A DNA stretch of 64,000 nt from Variovorax gossypii (GTDB lineage Bacteria > Pseudomonadota > Gammaproteobacteria > Burkholderiales > Burkholderiaceae_C): assembly GCF_003965815.1 (NCBI RefSeq), contig NZ_RXOE01000001.1:1054001-1118000 (forward strand), in the 5' to 3' direction. The stretch's first letter is position 1. The number at the start of each line of letters is the position of its first letter. The translations under genes were made by a program, and so were the position numbers. Positions 15,861 to 26,158 of the stretch are shown here, piece by piece. Under the pieces are notes generated by a model. That model was not told the origin of the DNA. It made no database searches and saw only the letters and a program-made list of their open reading frames with translations.

Positions 15861-17465
15861 TCATGTCTGCGTCGAACGCATCGCCGTGCAGACGCGGTTG
15901 CGGCCCGCCATCTTGGCCGCATAGAGCGCCCTGTCGGCTGACTGGATCAGCTCCTTCGGCGGACTCGGGGTCTCGGCGGGGCTGAAGGCGTCCACGCCTG
16001 CGCTCAAGGTCACGAAACCCCCTGGCATGCCGGCGTGCACGATCTCCAGGTCGCGAACCGCGCTGCGGATCTTTTCCGCGAGGACGGCGGCGGCAGCCAC
16101 GTCGGTCTTCGGCAGCAGCACGGCCAGTTCTTCCCCGCCGTACCGCGCGGCAAGATCGCCCGGGCGCCGGGCCGCGAGGCTTGCGATGGTGCGCCCGATC
16201 GTCTGCAGGCACTCGTCGCCGGCCGCGTGGCCATAGATGTCGTTGTACTGCTTGAAGCAGTCGACATCGATCAATATCAGCGCCAGCGTGCTCGCGTCCC
16301 GCATGGCGCGGCTGAATTCGTTGTCCAGCGTCACGTCGAACTGCCGGCGGTTCGCAAGGCCCGTGAGGCCGTCTTCCATGGCGAGGGTGTTCAGGGTCTT
16401 GTTGAGCTTCTCGAGCGCATCGCGCGCGCGCCGCAGCTCGGCCTCGGTCCTGTTCTGCAGCTCCATCTGCCTGACCAGCCGCCAGCCCACGAAGCCGACG
16501 ATCAACGTGAGCAGGATGACCCCGCCGGTGTGCCAGAGCGTTTCCCGCCACCAGGCGGCCAGAATCTCGTCCTTGGAGAGAGCCGCCGCGGCGAACAGCG
16601 GGTAGTTGGCAAGGCGCCTGAAGCTGTTCAGCCGCGTGATGCCGTCCTGTGCCGACAGGATCTCGGCCGTGCCGACCGGCCCCTGGTCCTTGTATGCGCG
16701 GAAGAGCCCGGTCTCGCGCATGTTCCGCCCCACCATTTCGACGCTGAAGGGCCGGCGGGTCATCATCGTCCCGCTCTCGAGGATCAGCGCCACGGCGCCG
16801 GCCTCGCCTATGTCGAGGCTGTCGTAGAACTTGCCGAAGAACTCGACGTCGATCGTCGCGAGCGCCACCCCGCCGAAGCTGCCGTCCGGGTTGTCGATGC
16901 GCCGCGAGACGGGAATGAGCAGCTTGCCGTTGGTCCGGCTCCTCACCGGCACGCCGATGTGCGGGCCGCGCTCCGCGTGCTCGCGATGGAAGGCGAAGTA
17001 CTCGCGCTGCGCGTTGTTCAGGTTCTGCGGCGGCTCCTCCCGGGAGTTGACGACCCAGTTTCCGTCCTTGTCGTAGACGTGAAGCGCGTCGAGCTGAGGG
17101 AGTTCGTTCACCCGCATCGCCAGCAGCCTGTGGAGCCGGTCGAGAGCGGCGGGCCCCGTGCCGTCGTGCTGGATGCGTTCGACGATGCCGATCAGCGCGG
17201 TGTCGGCCTGCTTGATCGTGTCGTCCGCCTGCTGCGCCATCGCGCGCGCGAGGTTCGATGTGGCAACGCTCATCTGCTTGAGCTGGACCGCGCGCGAATG
17301 CCAGCTGTTCAGGAAGTCGAGCGCCACGAGGGCGAGGCAGACGACGGCGACGAAGGCCGTTGTCCGGAAGGTGATGGATGGTCGACGAAACACTGTCTGC
17401 TTTCGGAGCAATGATGTCTGAGTGCCTTGCGGACTTTGACACATCTCCGGCCGGATTCGCAGCAA
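15861..17465 (-). CDS. Membrane diguanylate cyclase with Cache-type sensor
   Basis: A 534-residue enzyme that makes cyclic di-GMP. A transmembrane helix at about residues 36-53 and a second at about 312-330 flank a periplasmic double-Cache-like sensor (LDALHVYDKDGNWVVNSRE, FGGVALATIDVEFFGKFY). The C-terminal GGDEF domain begins with MEDGLTGLANRRQFD. Its active loop is RYGGEEL, with Leu for the usual Phe, and the inhibitory site RxxD (RPGD) stands five residues before it, so product inhibition is likely. A second ATG lies seven codons in. It follows the 148-residue unknown gene on the same strand by 26 bases. Confidence 0.92.
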   Translation of the reverse strand: MLRIRPEMCQSPQGTQTSLLRKQTVFRRPSITFRTTAFVAVVCLALVALDFLNSWHSRAVQLKQMSVATSNLARAMAQQADDTIKQADTALIGIVERIQHDGTGPAALDRLHRLLAMRVNELPQLDALHVYDKDGNWVVNSREEPPQNLNNAQREYFAFHREHAERGPHIGVPVRSRTNGKLLIPVSRRIDNPDGSFGGVALATIDVEFFGKFYDSLDIGEAGAVALILESGTMMTRRPFSVEMVGRNMRETGLFRAYKDQGPVGTAEILSAQDGITRLNSFRRLANYPLFAAAALSKDEILAAWWRETLWHTGGVILLTLIVGFVGWRLVRQMELQNRTEAELRRARDALEKLNKTLNTLAMEDGLTGLANRRQFDVTLDNEFSRAMRDASTLALILIDVDCFKQYNDIYGHAAGDECLQTIGRTIASLAARRPGDLAARYGGEELAVLLPKTDVAAAAVLAEKIRSAVRDLEIVHAGMPGGFVTLSAGVDAFSPAETPSPPKELIQSADRALYAAKMAGRNRVCTAMRSTQT

Positions 17466-17491
17466 CCCGGCGCGCCCGCCGGTTACACGGC

Positions 17492-17938
17492 TCAGACAGG
17501 CCGCACGTCGAAGAAGGCCTCGTCGGTCTCACCCAGGTCGCGAAAGCCCGCGGTGCGCGCCGCGTCGTAGGCCTTGGCCCAGCGCCTGGCCATGGCAATC
17601 TCGGCCTTCGACAGGTCGCTTTCGCTCGACTCGCTCGCGTTCTGGAATGCCCGCAATGCCTCGACGACGACGTCGCCCAGCTGCCGGTCTATCTCGCGCC
17701 GGAAGCGCTGCTCCGCGACTCTTACGGCATCGGCTTCCGGGTGCGAATAGTCCGCGAGCCGCACTGTGTAGGTGACGCGCGCCTCGACTTCGACATCGTC
17801 GAACCGGAATGGCTCCTCGTGCGCCATCTGCGCGAATGACGGCTCCGCCGGCAATGCCGGCAAATGCGGCTGCGGCATGGAAGAAACAGGCAAGGCTGTC
17901 ACCGCAGCCCTCGGGAAGAAAAGCTCGAACTGGTTCAT
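17492..17938 (-). CDS. Unknown 148-residue protein behind an SOS box
   Basis: I do not recognise the family. The N-terminal 40 residues are Pro/Ala-rich and probably flexible; the rest is acidic and helical with VEVEARVTYTVRLADYSHPEA then a charged stretch with SESSESDLSKAEIAMARRW. No signal peptide, metal motif or HTH is visible. A LexA-type palindrome lies 51 bases before the start, so it may respond to DNA damage. The diguanylate cyclase follows 26 bases downstream and could be read through from this promoter. Confidence 0.7.
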   Translation of the reverse strand: MNQFELFFPRAAVTALPVSSMPQPHLPALPAEPSFAQMAHEEPFRFDDVEVEARVTYTVRLADYSHPEADAVRVAEQRFRREIDRQLGDVVVEALRAFQNASESSESDLSKAEIAMARRWAKAYDAARTAGFRDLGETDEAFFDVRPV

Positions 17939-17988
17939 GGTTCATCGCCCCGGCGCACGAAGGCACCAATCGGGCTTGCAGCCAAAGA

Positions 17989-18004
17989 CTGTACGAATAT
18001 ACAG
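17989..18004. promoter_or_regulatory. LexA-type SOS box
   Basis: CTGTACGAATATACAG fits CTGT-N8-ACAG and is extended to a 12-base perfect inverted repeat (CCAAAGACTGTA / TACAGTCTTTGG, 17982-18011). On the minus strand a TATATT that could serve as a -10 box overlaps it, so a bound repressor would block the gene starting at 17938. The gene on the other side reads away from it. Confidence 0.7.
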
Positions 18005-18050
18005 TCTTTGGCGACCGTTAACCAGCCCGCGACCGGCAGGAGCAACCGAT

Positions 18051-18248
18051 TCAGCGACGCTCGTGGATCATCCGCCAGACGTTGCACCCATTCACGCACG
18101 GCTGGCTCGGCAAGCCTGGAGACGGCTGCACGGCTGCAACCGGCGATGTGACGAGGGAGAGGCCGGCAGGATCGCTGCCCGGCGACGGGGTGCCGCCCAT
18201 GACGATGGCAGTCAGGCTGACCGCCGCCACTTTTGTAACCATCAACAT
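18051..18248 (-). CDS. Small exported peptide
   Basis: A 65-residue frame with a short signal peptide (MLMVTKVAAVSLTAIVMGG) and a Pro/Ser-rich mature part with two Cys close together (QPCVNGCNVW). GGAG lies at good spacing before the ATG, which supports it being real. No family recognised. It lies upstream of the SOS box on the same strand and so has its own promoter. Confidence 0.5.
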   Translation of the reverse strand: MLMVTKVAAVSLTAIVMGGTPSPGSDPAGLSLVTSPVAAVQPSPGLPSQPCVNGCNVWRMIHERR

Positions 18249-18326
18249 GATCGTCTCCAGCAGTTGGTCACAGATTCAAGATAGGTCTGCTGCAGACAAA
18301 AATCGCCGGGATTTACCCTCAAGCCC

Positions 18327-18629
18327 TCAAGGTGTCGACGGTCCTCCGGGCTTCGCCGGCAGGTCTCCTTCCCGCAGCTTCCGGCCCACCCACATCAATC
18401 CCGTCTCGTAGTTCGCGGCGCCAACCTGGATGCCGCCAACAGTCCGGAGCGCACCGGTGCCGTCGTCGGTGGCGGGCCCCTCCCCCGTGTACTCGCCAGG
18501 AACCAGCAACCGGCCGTCCTTCAGAAAATCGGCGATGCGAAGCTCCCGCATGCCGCGACCCCAGTGCCACTGTTTCTTGATGTCGTATGTGCTGGCAGCG
18601 GTCTTCCCGGGTGGATTGGATTTCTTCAT
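18327..18629 (-). CDS. Hypothetical protein, 100 residues
   Basis: A soluble, Gly-rich protein (KKQWHWGRGMRELRIADFL, then GEYTGEGPATDDGTG) with no signal peptide or known motif. The start is preceded by GAGATGAT. It is divergent from the HExxH gene with a gap of only 59 bases, so the two may share a control region. Codon use is slightly less GC-biased than the surroundings, as in the whole 18-19.7 kb stretch. Function unknown. Confidence 0.6.
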   Translation of the reverse strand: MKKSNPPGKTAASTYDIKKQWHWGRGMRELRIADFLKDGRLLVPGEYTGEGPATDDGTGALRTVGGIQVGAANYETGLMWVGRKLREGDLPAKPGGPSTP

Positions 18630-18688
18630 ATCATCTCGGCCGAATCAAAAAACAGGCGCCAGCATAGCCCGCGCCGATCGAGGCCTTC

Positions 18689-19399
18689 ATGAAGAACCGT
18701 TCAGCAACGCCTTGGAAGAAGAGCCGGACCTACGGTGACATCCATGGCGGACGCACGCACCGCCGGTTCACGGACAACATCGTGGCACGCGCACACTCGC
18801 TGCAACGGCCCGGGCCAGGGGATGCGCTGCCTCTTCTGCTTCAGGACAACCCGTCACGCGATTTCTTCTTCCCCGTATCGGTGCAAGAGTGCGCGGCCGC
18901 GCTGCAGGCGCTTCCCGCAAGTCACGGGGAGGGCATCACGCATATCTGGCTCCGCCGCAGACCCGAACGCATGACCGGCCTGGATGCGCCGCTTGCCTTG
19001 TTCATCTATGGCAGCGGTGTTCGCGTCATCATCCTGTATCCCTGGCGTGTCGACGGACGCCTGTATGTCGGGCGCAAGAAACCGAAGCCCCAGCATGTTG
19101 CGCCGTACCTGCGTTTTGGAGCGAAGCTCGTCAGCGAACATGGCCGGTGGTATGCGGCCTTTTCGGCGGCCGACCTCAAGCGCTTCTACCTCGAGCACCT
19201 GTTCTGCCACGAGGTCGGACATCACGTCGATTGGTACTCAAGGCACTGGAGCAGCGCCAACGCTCGTCAGGTCGAAGAGTTTGCTGATCAATACGCCGTG
19301 CAGTGGGGCCCCTTCACCAAGGTCGTGTCGCAATTGCCCTACTCGGGTGGCGACGCCGACGGCGACCTGGGTTCCACAGCCTCCCCCGCCTCCACATAG
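18689..19399 (+). CDS. Putative zinc metallopeptidase-like protein
   Basis: A 236-residue protein with a HExxH zinc motif, HEVGHH at residues 174-179, and Glu196/Glu197 about 20 residues later (ARQVEEFADQYA), the gluzincin-like spacing. The N-terminal part is basic; the middle is a beta-rich region (LFIYGSGVRVIILYPWRVDG). There is no signal peptide, so it should act in the cytoplasm, or serve as a non-enzymatic structural fold. Its end overlaps the convergent small gene by 61 bases. Neighbours are all unknown short genes, which suggests an accessory segment. Confidence 0.7.
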   Translation: MKNRSATPWKKSRTYGDIHGGRTHRRFTDNIVARAHSLQRPGPGDALPLLLQDNPSRDFFFPVSVQECAAALQALPASHGEGITHIWLRRRPERMTGLDAPLALFIYGSGVRVIILYPWRVDGRLYVGRKKPKPQHVAPYLRFGAKLVSEHGRWYAAFSAADLKRFYLEHLFCHEVGHHVDWYSRHWSSANARQVEEFADQYAVQWGPFTKVVSQLPYSGGDADGDLGSTASPAST

Positions 19400-19584
19400 T
19401 TGAGTTCAACCGGATGAACGATGGAGACGGTCGGCTCTCCATCGAAGCGAACCAGCAGGTGCTCGCCGCTCGCGCCGGTGATGACTCCGAACCGCCCCTG
19501 CAGCTCGACCCTGCCGCCGCGCCGTGCGGGCACCCTGAAGCGGATGCGGATGTACGGAAGACCTACCCTGAAATACTCCACCAT
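19339..19584 (-). CDS. Small beta-barrel (KOW/SH3-like) protein, phage-type
   Basis: An 81-residue protein whose centre, GRFGVITGASGEHLLVRFDG with HPVELNYV behind it, has the rhythm of KOW/SH3-like barrels seen in short prophage proteins. The ATG at 19584 has AGGGAG six bases upstream and is preferred to an in-frame start 29 codons earlier. It is convergent with, and overlaps, the HExxH gene by 61 bases. Function unknown. Confidence 0.6.
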   Translation of the reverse strand: MVEYFRVGLPYIRIRFRVPARRGGRVELQGRFGVITGASGEHLLVRFDGEPTVSIVHPVELNYVEAGEAVEPRSPSASPPE

Positions 19585-19759
19585 GCGGACTCCCTGACCT
19601 GTTGTCGCTGGGGTCGAGGAAATTGCCGTGGCCGCCAAGGCTCGGGCAACGTCGATGACCGGGAGCTTCAATCTCGTCGGGGGTTCATGGGGCTCGTGTC
19701 AGCCGGAACCTATCCCCGCTGACAGCCGCCGGGCATTCCGGCGGCCGTGCCGAAGCTTC

Positions 19760-20026
19760 TCAGCAGGCGTTGCCGAGAGCCGCTTCTGCCGTGGAGATCA
19801 GTTCGTCGGCCTCTTCGCGGGGCCCGACGTTCAGGTCTTCGGAGAGTCCCTTCAGCACGACGTAGCCTGCCTGCAGGGCTTCGGCGTAGGTGGCGAATCC
19901 GGTGGCCGCTTCCATCAGCGGCTCGAACTCCATCGAGTTGTCGAAGGATTCCAGCAGTACCCAGAAATAGTCGCCTGCGTCGTGTTGGTCTACGGTCAGG
20001 GCGATGGAGATAAGTTGGCCAGCCAT
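19760..20026 (-). CDS. Hypothetical acidic protein, 88 residues
   Basis: A small soluble acidic protein (MAGQLISIALTVDQHDAGDY, then FWVLLESFDNSMEFEPL) with a helical second half rich in Ala/Glu. I see no motif or signal peptide. The ribosome site is weak, but the protein-like composition and clean stop support it. It follows the bicupin gene by 95 bases on the same strand and could be the last, loosely linked member of that transcript, or independent. Confidence 0.6.
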   Translation of the reverse strand: MAGQLISIALTVDQHDAGDYFWVLLESFDNSMEFEPLMEAATGFATYAEALQAGYVVLKGLSEDLNVGPREEADELISTAEAALGNAC

Positions 20027-20121
20027 GCCGCGGATGGTGGCGCGCCCAAATGACAGGTCGAAGAAGCGGGCGTGAACGTTCTGCTTCCCTGCTTGTGCTC
20101 TCGCGGGCAGGCGTGCGCCAA

Positions 20122-21065
20122 TCAACCGGCAGCTTCGAGGAATTCGAATCCCATCGTTCGCGCGTGATAGTGCAGTCCGCCGTCCTGCACGATCAGGAAG
20201 CGTGCGCCGCGCGAGCCGGCGTTGTGATGCGAGTGCGGCGCACCGGGTGGCGTGACCAGCGTGGCCCACGGCGTCCACGGGCACACCGCATCGCCCACCA
20301 CCGAATGGCAGCCCTCGCCCTGCACCACCAGCGTCACGGCGGCCGAGTTGTGGCGGTGGGTGCGCTGGTGCGTGCCCGGCTCCAGCGTGTTGAAGCTCAG
20401 CGTCAGCGTGGGCGTGAGGTTGCGCGCGGCGGCCTGGCGGTCGGACGAGAAGATCAGTGCCCGGCCCGAGGTTTCGTCTCGCGTGACGCAGGAGAACATC
20501 AGCTCGAACTGGCGCTCGATCTCCGCGGCCGGATAGTGCACGACATCGATGGCCGCGCCGGCCACGGGCGCGGGCTGCGCGCGCTCGAAGGCCAGTTGCG
20601 GCTCGTTGCCGACCGTCCACAGCAGCGCTCCTTCGGCGCCCGCTTCGATCCGGTAGCCCGATGCGCCGGGCAGCAGGAACACGTCGCCCGCGCCGAAGGC
20701 AAAGCCGTCGACCGCCCCCGTCAACCTGCCGCTGCCGGAGATCACGTACCAGACCGACCCCGTGGCGCGCACATCCAGCGGCAGCAGCGCGTCGCGAGCG
20801 GCGATGCGCACATAGCGCGCGAGCATCAGCGGCGTGGTGGCCGGAAAGCCGCAGTCGAGCGCGCGCGACTGGTCGCAATCGAAGACGCCATGGCGCCCTT
20901 CCGGAGGCGGCGCGAAGAGCCGCGCGGGCACCTCGGGCAGCTTCACGTTGAAGGCGTTGCCGGAGTTGAAGAAGCGCGCCCTGGCCTGCGCCGCGCTGGC
21001 CGGCGCGCGCGGATGCTGCATGGGCAGGTCGGCCATGTCGATGACGGTGGCGGTGTCGACTGCAT

Positions 21066-21069
<4 letters not shown>
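20122..21069 (-). CDS. Two-domain cupin protein (gentisate-dioxygenase-like bicupin)
   Basis: A 315-residue tandem cupin. The second domain has a full metal-binding set: HRHNSAAVTLVVQGEG with two His, and PPGAPHSHHN with another. It closes with FLIVQDGGLHYHARTMGF. The first domain (RATGSVWYVISGSGRL) looks less complete. The fold suits either an Fe(II) ring-cleaving dioxygenase or a bicupin aminohydrolase like ureidoglycine aminohydrolase; adjacency to a carbamoylase-type amidohydrolase makes the second reading tempting, while the sequence leans to the first. Last enzyme of the leftward catabolic cassette; its ATG overlaps the previous stop (ATGA). Confidence 0.8.
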
Positions 21070-22387
<1,318 letters not shown>

Positions 22388-22388
<1 letters not shown>

Positions 22389-23269
22389 CAGTCGGTCTTC
22401 ATGATCTGGCTGGGCAGTGCGCGCGGATCGCGCGGCTTCCACTGGCCGGCCTCGACCTGGGCGAAGAACTCGGCCAGCAAGGCATTGAACGCGGCGGGCT
22501 CTTCCAGGTTGAGCGTATGGCCAGTCTTGGGCATCACGGCAAGGCCGCATGCCGGCAGCGTCTTCTTGAGGAAGATGCCGGGCTGCAGGCAATGGTCGTC
22601 CTCATCGCCGACCACCACGAGCGAGGGCACGCTCATCGCGCGCAGCTCGCTTTCCAGGTCGTAGATCGAGGGTCGCCGCGCCTGCACGCCGCGCATGGTG
22701 TTGGCCGCGCCGACGGCATCGTGCTGGCCGAGCCAGGTCGCGAATTCCTGCCAGCCGCGCGGGTCCTTGTTCTGGAACTGCACGCGGCTCGCGCCCAGCG
22801 AATAGGTGCGCGCGAATTTCTCGGAGCCCTGCGCCTCGAACTGCCTGGCCACTTCGAGCGAGACGCCGCGGAAGTACTCCTCGTGCTCCTTCTCTGCGCC
22901 GTAGCCCGCGCCGGCGATCACCAGCGACGATGCCCGCTGCGCATGGCGAAGGCCGAAGTGCAGCGTGGCGAAGCCGCCCATCGACAACCCGACGATGTGC
23001 GCGCGCGCAAGGCCCAGCGCGTCCATCACCGCGACGATGTCGTCGGCCGCAGTCGCTTGCGAATAGCGCTCCACGTCGGCCGGCACGTCCGATGGCGGAT
23101 AGCCGCGCGCGCCGAAGGTCACGCACTGGTGGCGCCGCGCGAAGTAGCGCATCTGCGGTTCCCAGCTGCGGTGGTCGCCGCCGAACTCGTGCACGAACAC
23201 GATCGGCGTGCCGCTGCCGGCGGTCTCGTAGTAGAGGCGAACGCCGTCGGGGGTGGTGGCGAAACTCAT
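22388..23269 (-). CDS. Alpha/beta hydrolase
   Basis: A 293-residue cytosolic hydrolase. The nucleophile elbow is GLSMGG, the acid is in VVGDEDDHCLQPG and the His in PKTGHTLNLEEP; the oxyanion region HEFGGDHRSW follows the first strands. The fold covers esterases, amidases and C-C bond hydrolases such as those opening ring-cleavage products, so the exact bond is open. The start MSFATTPDGVRLYYE is typical; a longer frame begins with an Arg-rich stretch and is rejected. It lies 13 bases after the aminotransferase gene. Confidence 0.9.
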
Positions 23270-23282
23270 GGTCGGCCCCTCC

Positions 23283-24458
23283 TCAGAACAGCGCCGCCGT
23301 CGCCGGCAGGCTGCGCGCACGCTCGACCGCCTGCGGCAGCACGTCGCACAGCGCCTGCGCCCAGGCCCTGGGCACGGTGGTGGATATCTTCACGAAGCGG
23401 TGCCCGAAGCGCGGCGTGTGGTACGTGCCCTGCCGCACCATGATGTCGTGCTCGCCCAGCGCGGTGACCAGCGCCTCGGGCGTCACGCCCGCCTTGCTGC
23501 ACTCGACCACGATGAAGTTGGCCTGCGACGGGAACACCGGCACCTCGAAGCCCGGCAGCTTCGCGAAGGCGTCGACGATCAGCCGCTGGTTCTCGCGCTG
23601 CTGCGCGATCACCTCGGCCATCCACTCGGCCTTCACCGCCAGGCCCGCGATGGCCGCGCGCTGCGCCAGCACGCTCGCGCCCAGCGGCGCCTGCGAGTGC
23701 GGCAGGATGCGCGCGAGCAGCTCCGGCGAGGCGACGAGCGCGCCCAGGCGCAGGCCCGCGAGGCCCAGCCACTTCGAGAAGCTCACGATGGTCACGGTGC
23801 CTTCCGGGTAGAAGCGCGACGCCAGCGTGTGGCTGTCGGCGAAGTCGCGGTAGGTGCAGTCGTGGATGAGGATGGCGCCGATCTCGCGTGCGCGCTGCGC
23901 GAAGGCGCGGATCTCGTCCTCGGTGTAGGTGGTGCCCAGCGGGTTGTTGGGGTCCACGAGATAGATGACGGCGGTGTTCGCATCGGTCGAAGCGGCCAGC
24001 GCCTCGGCCGACAACTTGAAGCCGTATTCCGGCCCGTAGATCGGAATCTCCGTGATCGCCGAACCGGCCTTGGCCGCGAACTGCAGCGGCCACTTCCATC
24101 CCGGGTCGGTGGTGACGAAGCCCTTGCCCGCCACGCAGAAGGCGCGGCAGGCCAGCGCCAGCGCGGAGACCGCGCCGTCGGTCACCACGGCCGACTGGTC
24201 CGGCACGCCGAGATCGGCCACGATGGCAGAGCGCAGCGCTTCCATGCCCAGCGGCGGCGCATAGGCGTGAAAGCTCTCGTCGTCGATGGCGTCGTGCAGC
24301 GCCTTGCGCACGGCCGGGTGCAGCGGGAAGTGGTTGGTGTTCTGGCCCAGCCACATCAGCGCGGGGTTGGAGAACAGCCGGTCGAAGTACCGGTTGCGGG
24401 TTTCGGCATCGCTCGTCACGGCCGGCACCGCTGCGGCGGGGTTCAGCGCTGCGTTCAT
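23283..24458 (-). CDS. PLP-dependent aminotransferase, class I/II
   Basis: A 391-residue fold-type I enzyme, like aspartate or aromatic aminotransferases. The PLP Lys lies in SFSKWLGLAGLRLG, the PLP-contacting DPNNPLGT and TDGAVSALALACRAF are in place, and the substrate carboxylate Arg is expected in the C-terminal TPRFGHRFVKIS. It would remove an amino group from an intermediate of the cassette, using a keto acid acceptor. Its ATG overlaps the SDR stop by four bases (ATGA). Confidence 0.9.
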   Translation of the reverse strand: MNAALNPAAAVPAVTSDAETRNRYFDRLFSNPALMWLGQNTNHFPLHPAVRKALHDAIDDESFHAYAPPLGMEALRSAIVADLGVPDQSAVVTDGAVSALALACRAFCVAGKGFVTTDPGWKWPLQFAAKAGSAITEIPIYGPEYGFKLSAEALAASTDANTAVIYLVDPNNPLGTTYTEDEIRAFAQRAREIGAILIHDCTYRDFADSHTLASRFYPEGTVTIVSFSKWLGLAGLRLGALVASPELLARILPHSQAPLGASVLAQRAAIAGLAVKAEWMAEVIAQQRENQRLIVDAFAKLPGFEVPVFPSQANFIVVECSKAGVTPEALVTALGEHDIMVRQGTYHTPRFGHRFVKISTTVPRAWAQALCDVLPQAVERARSLPATAALF

Positions 24459-25285
24459 GCCGCAAGCCTCTGCTGTTCGGCGGCCATGGCCTTCTTGCTG
24501 GTCTTGATGATCGAGCCGCGCGCCGCGATGCCGCCGTCGATGGTCACCACCGTGCCGGTGATGTAGCCCGCGCGCGGCGAGGCCAGGAACACCATCAGTT
24601 CGGCCACCTCTTCCGGCGTGGCGGGGCGACCGCCGGGATAGTTGTCGAACAGTTCCTCCCAGCGGCCTTCGTCGCCATGGGTGTCGAGGGCGCGGCGCTT
24701 CATGAGCTTGACCATGCGGTCGGTCGCGACCGGACCGGGGTTCACGCCCACCACGCGGATGCCGTCGTCCAGGCTCACGCCGCCGAGCGCGCGCGTGAAG
24801 GCCATCACGGCCGCGTTGCCGGTGGACCCGGCGATGTAGTTGGCGTCCCAGTTCTCGCCGGAGTTGCCGATGTCGTTCACGATCACGCCGCCGCCCGCGG
24901 CCTTCATGCGCGCGTAGTAGATCTGGCTGAGTTCCATGTAGCCCAGCACCTTGAGCTGGAAGCCCCGGCGTACCACGGCGAAGTCCAGCGACTCGATGGG
25001 GCCCGAGGGGATGTCGCCCGCGTTGTTCACGAGGATGTCGACGTGCCCTGCCGCCTCGGCGAGCTGCACCATGGCGCCGGGCGCGGCCAGGTCCATCGGA
25101 TGAATGCGCACCTTGACCGGATGGAGCTTCTCGATTTCTTCCTTGGCGGCGGCCAGCGCGACACCGTCGCGCGCGGCCAGTTGCAGGTGGCAGCCTTCGG
25201 CCGCGAACGAATGGGCCGCGGCGAGGCCGATGCCCTTGGAGGCACCGGTGATGAGCACGGTCTTGCCGTCGAGTTCGAGTTTCAT
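24455..25285 (-). CDS. Short-chain dehydrogenase/reductase
   Basis: A 276-residue Rossmann-fold enzyme. The cofactor motif is TGASKGIG near residue 13, NNAG follows, and the active site keeps the Ser and Tyr region in NDIGNSGENWDANYIAGSTG, though the usual YxxxK is altered: Tyr is followed by IAGS, so Lys is absent. That loss is notable and may change the chemistry. The Asp/Arg after beta-2 (QLAARD) favours NADP. It lies between the GntR regulator (50-base gap) and the aminotransferase (overlap). Confidence 0.86.
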   Translation of the reverse strand: MKLELDGKTVLITGASKGIGLAAAHSFAAEGCHLQLAARDGVALAAAKEEIEKLHPVKVRIHPMDLAAPGAMVQLAEAAGHVDILVNNAGDIPSGPIESLDFAVVRRGFQLKVLGYMELSQIYYARMKAAGGGVIVNDIGNSGENWDANYIAGSTGNAAVMAFTRALGGVSLDDGIRVVGVNPGPVATDRMVKLMKRRALDTHGDEGRWEELFDNYPGGRPATPEEVAELMVFLASPRAGYITGTVVTIDGGIAARGSIIKTSKKAMAAEQQRLAA

Positions 25286-25335
25286 GGAGAGATGTCCTGG
25301 GATGCGATCGGGAAAAAGATGGTCGTGGGGAAAGC

Positions 25336-26076
25336 TCAGGCAGCGCCCGCCGCGTCCTGCTCGGACAGCGCGGCGATCAGGTCGACGATGTCGTCCTCGA
25401 GCAGGCTCACGTGGTCGATGGCGGCGTTGAACGCGGCGCCCGGGTCGTTGCGCCGGATGGCGTCGAGGATGGCGCCGTGCTCGCCGATGGTGGCGCTCAT
25501 GCGCCCGGGCTGGAAGGTCACGTAGCGGCGGTACACGCGCACGCGCTTGCGCAGCGCGCGCGTCTGCTCCGCGAGGTAGTGCGTGTTGGAGGCTTCGTAG
25601 AGCGCGTCGTGGAAGTCCTGGTTCACGTCGTAGAAGCGCGAGTGGTCGCCCGAGGCCAGGATGCTCGTCAGGTCGTCGTGCAGCTGGCTCATGCGCTGCT
25701 TCTGCGCCTCGGTGGCACGGCGCGCGGCGAACTTGGCGCACAGGCCCTCCATCACCGCCATCATCTGGAACATCTCGATGAGCATGGGCAGCGAGATGCG
25801 CGCCACGCACACTCCGCCCTGGCGGCTGCGCAGGTCGACGAGGCCCGTGGCGGCCAGCGCCTTGAGCGCCTCGCGCACCGGGGTGCGCGACACCTTGAAG
25901 CGCTCGGCCAGCTCGGCCTCGTCGAGCCGCGCGCCGGGCTTGAGCACGCCGCTGACGATCAGGTCCTCCAGCGTGTCCTTCAGCTCGTCGGACAGCGTCG
26001 CGCCCTTGCCGCGCTGGCGCTCGCGTGCGCGCGGCGCCGAGGGGTCCGCGGTCATCTCGGGTTCATCGGGTTCCAT
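25336..26076 (-). CDS. GntR-family regulator with FCD domain
   Basis: A 246-residue DNA-binding regulator. The N-terminal winged HTH is at about 25-95 (GARLDEAELAERFKVSRTPV, then REALKALAATGLVDL) and the C-terminal all-helical FCD ligand domain shows DVNQDFHDALYEAS and EHGAILDAIRRND with metal-type His residues. Such proteins sense the substrate or an intermediate of the neighbouring pathway and usually repress. Being inside the operon suggests feedback control. The operator is not certain. Confidence 0.9.
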   Translation of the reverse strand: MEPDEPEMTADPSAPRARERQRGKGATLSDELKDTLEDLIVSGVLKPGARLDEAELAERFKVSRTPVREALKALAATGLVDLRSRQGGVCVARISLPMLIEMFQMMAVMEGLCAKFAARRATEAQKQRMSQLHDDLTSILASGDHSRFYDVNQDFHDALYEASNTHYLAEQTRALRKRVRVYRRYVTFQPGRMSATIGEHGAILDAIRRNDPGAAFNAAIDHVSLLEDDIVDLIAALSEQDAAGAA

Positions 26077-26158
26077 GTTCTTGCCTTCCTTGTTGTGTTT
26101 GTCTTTGTCGGTGCGATTCAGGCACTCGGACGCTGGGCCCGCGCGCCATTCGGGTATT

